Both the position numbers and the translations under genes were made by a program. The notes under the pieces are model-generated. The model had not been told where the DNA came from and made no database searches. It was given only the letters and a program-made list of their open reading frames with translations. Below are positions 63,801 to 64,000 of a stretch of 64,000 nt of DNA, one piece after another. Source of the stretch: Helicobacter pylori_CU (lineage in GTDB: Bacteria > Campylobacterota > Campylobacteria > Campylobacterales > Helicobacteraceae); contig NC_017733.1 in NCBI RefSeq assembly GCF_000259235.1, positions 868,001 through 932,000 on the forward strand, in the 5' to 3' direction. The first letter of the stretch is position 1. Each line of letters starts with the position of its first letter.

Positions 63801-64000
63801 GGTAAAATAGCGTCAATTTTTTCTTTTTTGATGATAGCGGCGATATTTTCTCCAGTGATGGGTTGGATATAAGTTTGATGAGAAAATTCAGGGTCAGTCA
63901 TCACGGTGGCCGGATTAGAATTGATTAAAATCACTCTATAACCTAAAGATTTTAAGGTTTTACAACTTTGAGTCCCTGAATAGTCAAACTCACAAGCTTG
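60806..64000 (-). CDS. carB: carbamoyl-phosphate synthase large subunit, 5' end outside window
   Basis: Large subunit of carbamoyl-phosphate synthase for pyrimidine and arginine synthesis. The frame is open to the window edge (QACEFDYSGTQSCKTLKSLG...), so the first about 25 codons are missing. Both ATP-grasp halves are present: PAIIRASFTLAGGGSG in the first and PIIVRPSYVLGGQHM in the second, with GSGPNRIGQGIEFDYCCVH between them. The C-terminal allosteric domain follows (MNGEISMAINTSDHKS). The downstream neighbour is the TsaC-like gene. Nothing unusual in the frame. Confidence 0.96.
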   Translation of the reverse strand, partial: QACEFDYSGTQSCKTLKSLGYRVILINSNPATVMTDPEFSHQTYIQPITGENIAAIIKKEKIDAILPTMGGQTALNAVMQMHQKGMLEGVELLGAKIEAIKKGEDRQAFKEAMLKIGMDLPKGRYAYNELEALEAINEIGFPAIIRASFTLAGGGSGVAYNIEEFQELAKNALDASPINEILIEESLLGWKEYEMEVIRDSKDNCIIVCCIENIDPMGVHTGDSITIAPSLTLTDKEYQRMRDASFAILREIGVDTGGSNVQFAIHPETLRMVVIEMNPRVSRSSALASKATGFPIAKVATMLAVGFSLDEIKNDITNTPASFEPSLDYIVVKIPRFAFEKFAGVSSTLGTSMKSIGEVMAIGGNFLEALQKALCSLENNWLGFESLSKDLEAIKKEIRRPNPKRLLYIADAFRLGVSVDEVFELCQIDRWFLFQIQKLVKAEEGINSSVLTDAKKLRGLKNLGFSDARIAAKIKENENLEVSPFEVELARSNLQIAPHFEEVDTCAAEFLSLTPYLYSTYAPNPLPPIGNKQEKQEKKILIIGSGPNRIGQGIEFDYCCVHASFALKDLNIKSVMLNCNPETVSTDYDTSDTLYFEPIHFECVKSIIQRERVDGIIVHFGGQTPLKLAKDLAKMQAPIIGTPFKVIDIAEDREKFSLFLKELDIKQPKNGMAKSVDEAYSIANVIGFPIIVRPSYVLGGQHMQILENIEELHHYLESVTHSLEISPKNPLLIDKFLEKAVELDVDVICDKKEVYIAGILQHIEEAGIHSGDSACFIPSNLNPEILDEIERVSAKIALHLGVVGLLNIQFAVYENSLYLIEVNPRASRTVPFLSKALGVPLAKVATRVMVLEDLKEALKFYDKKNIVEYSKGVYKPKMPHFVALKEAVFPFNKLYGSDLILGPEMKSTGEVMGIARSLGLAFFKAQTACFNPIKNKGLIFVSIKDKDKEEACVLMKRLVQLGFELCATEGTHKALEKAGVKSLKVLKISEGRPNIMDLMMNGEISMAINTSDHKSQDDAKLIRASVLKNHVSYFTTLSAIEVLLLALEESSQKDELLALQDYLK

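Overview
The window is a chromosomal segment of a Helicobacter pylori strain. Several genes are diagnostic: vacA, a Bab-type adhesin with a CT-repeat signal sequence, the alpA/alpB pair, hofG, an HpaA paralogue, the hypBCD block and the second hook-protein gene. The sequence is AT-rich, with many homopolymer tracts, extended -10 promoters without -35 boxes, and many short-tract frameshifts. All identifications come from reading the sequence; no database search was run.

Layout. 1-8.2 kb (mostly minus): an adenine methyltransferase cut by the window edge, gyrB, dnaN, outer-membrane phospholipase pldA and two tandem NSS-type Na+-coupled transporters. 8.4-13.9 kb: ybgC, a DUF493 gene, murD/mraY (minus), an HpaA-like lipoprotein, rpmB and a TrkA-type K+ channel. 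14.2-18.04 kb: an accessory remnant with a coiled-coil fibre-like protein and a ParB-plus-nuclease polypeptide that carries an in-frame stop and loses its 5' end beside ruvA. 18.05-23.4 kb: ruvA, a FapA/DUF342 gene, murJ and cysS. 23.7-27.6 kb: vacA with a nonsense codon in its signal peptide. 27.7-32.2 kb: a GT8 glycosyltransferase switched off by a poly-C tract, an Fe-dicitrate-type ABC transporter (fecD/fecE), an SDR enzyme and an acyl-CoA thioesterase. 32.3-34.1 kb: a toxin-antitoxin graveyard (vapD pseudogene, orphan antitoxin, toxin stub, low-complexity DNA). 34.1-36.7 kb: a babB-type adhesin and two tRNA genes. 36.8-40.2 kb: a DUF721 gene, hypD/hypC/hypB, a small membrane protein and a cupin. 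40.3-43.0 kb: ackA and pta, both frameshifted. 43.1-47.5 kb: fliK-flgD-flgE2 behind a sigma-54 promoter. 47.6-51.4 kb: a type II restriction-modification pair and a UvrD/Rep helicase. 51.4-55.2 kb: a candidate type I toxin-antitoxin module, then alpA-alpB. 55.5-64 kb: a decayed gene, hofG, an FrpB-type TonB-dependent receptor, a compact TsaC/YrdC gene and carB (cut by the window end).

How it fits together. Four outer-membrane or surface systems show simple-sequence tracts in their promoter or coding region (babB, hofG, pldA, GT8). Several genes are broken by single small events: vacA nonsense, ackA 5-bp loss, pta two frameshifts, vapD, and the ParB/nuclease protein. The best candidate for a little-described system is the 18-residue hydrophobic peptide at 51486-51542. 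It has a strong SD locked in a GAAA-capped hairpin, an upstream anti-SD, a 3' hairpin, and an opposing promoter embedded in the end of the ORF: the architecture of the AapA/IsoA type I toxin-antitoxins, with a different peptide from the one I remember.
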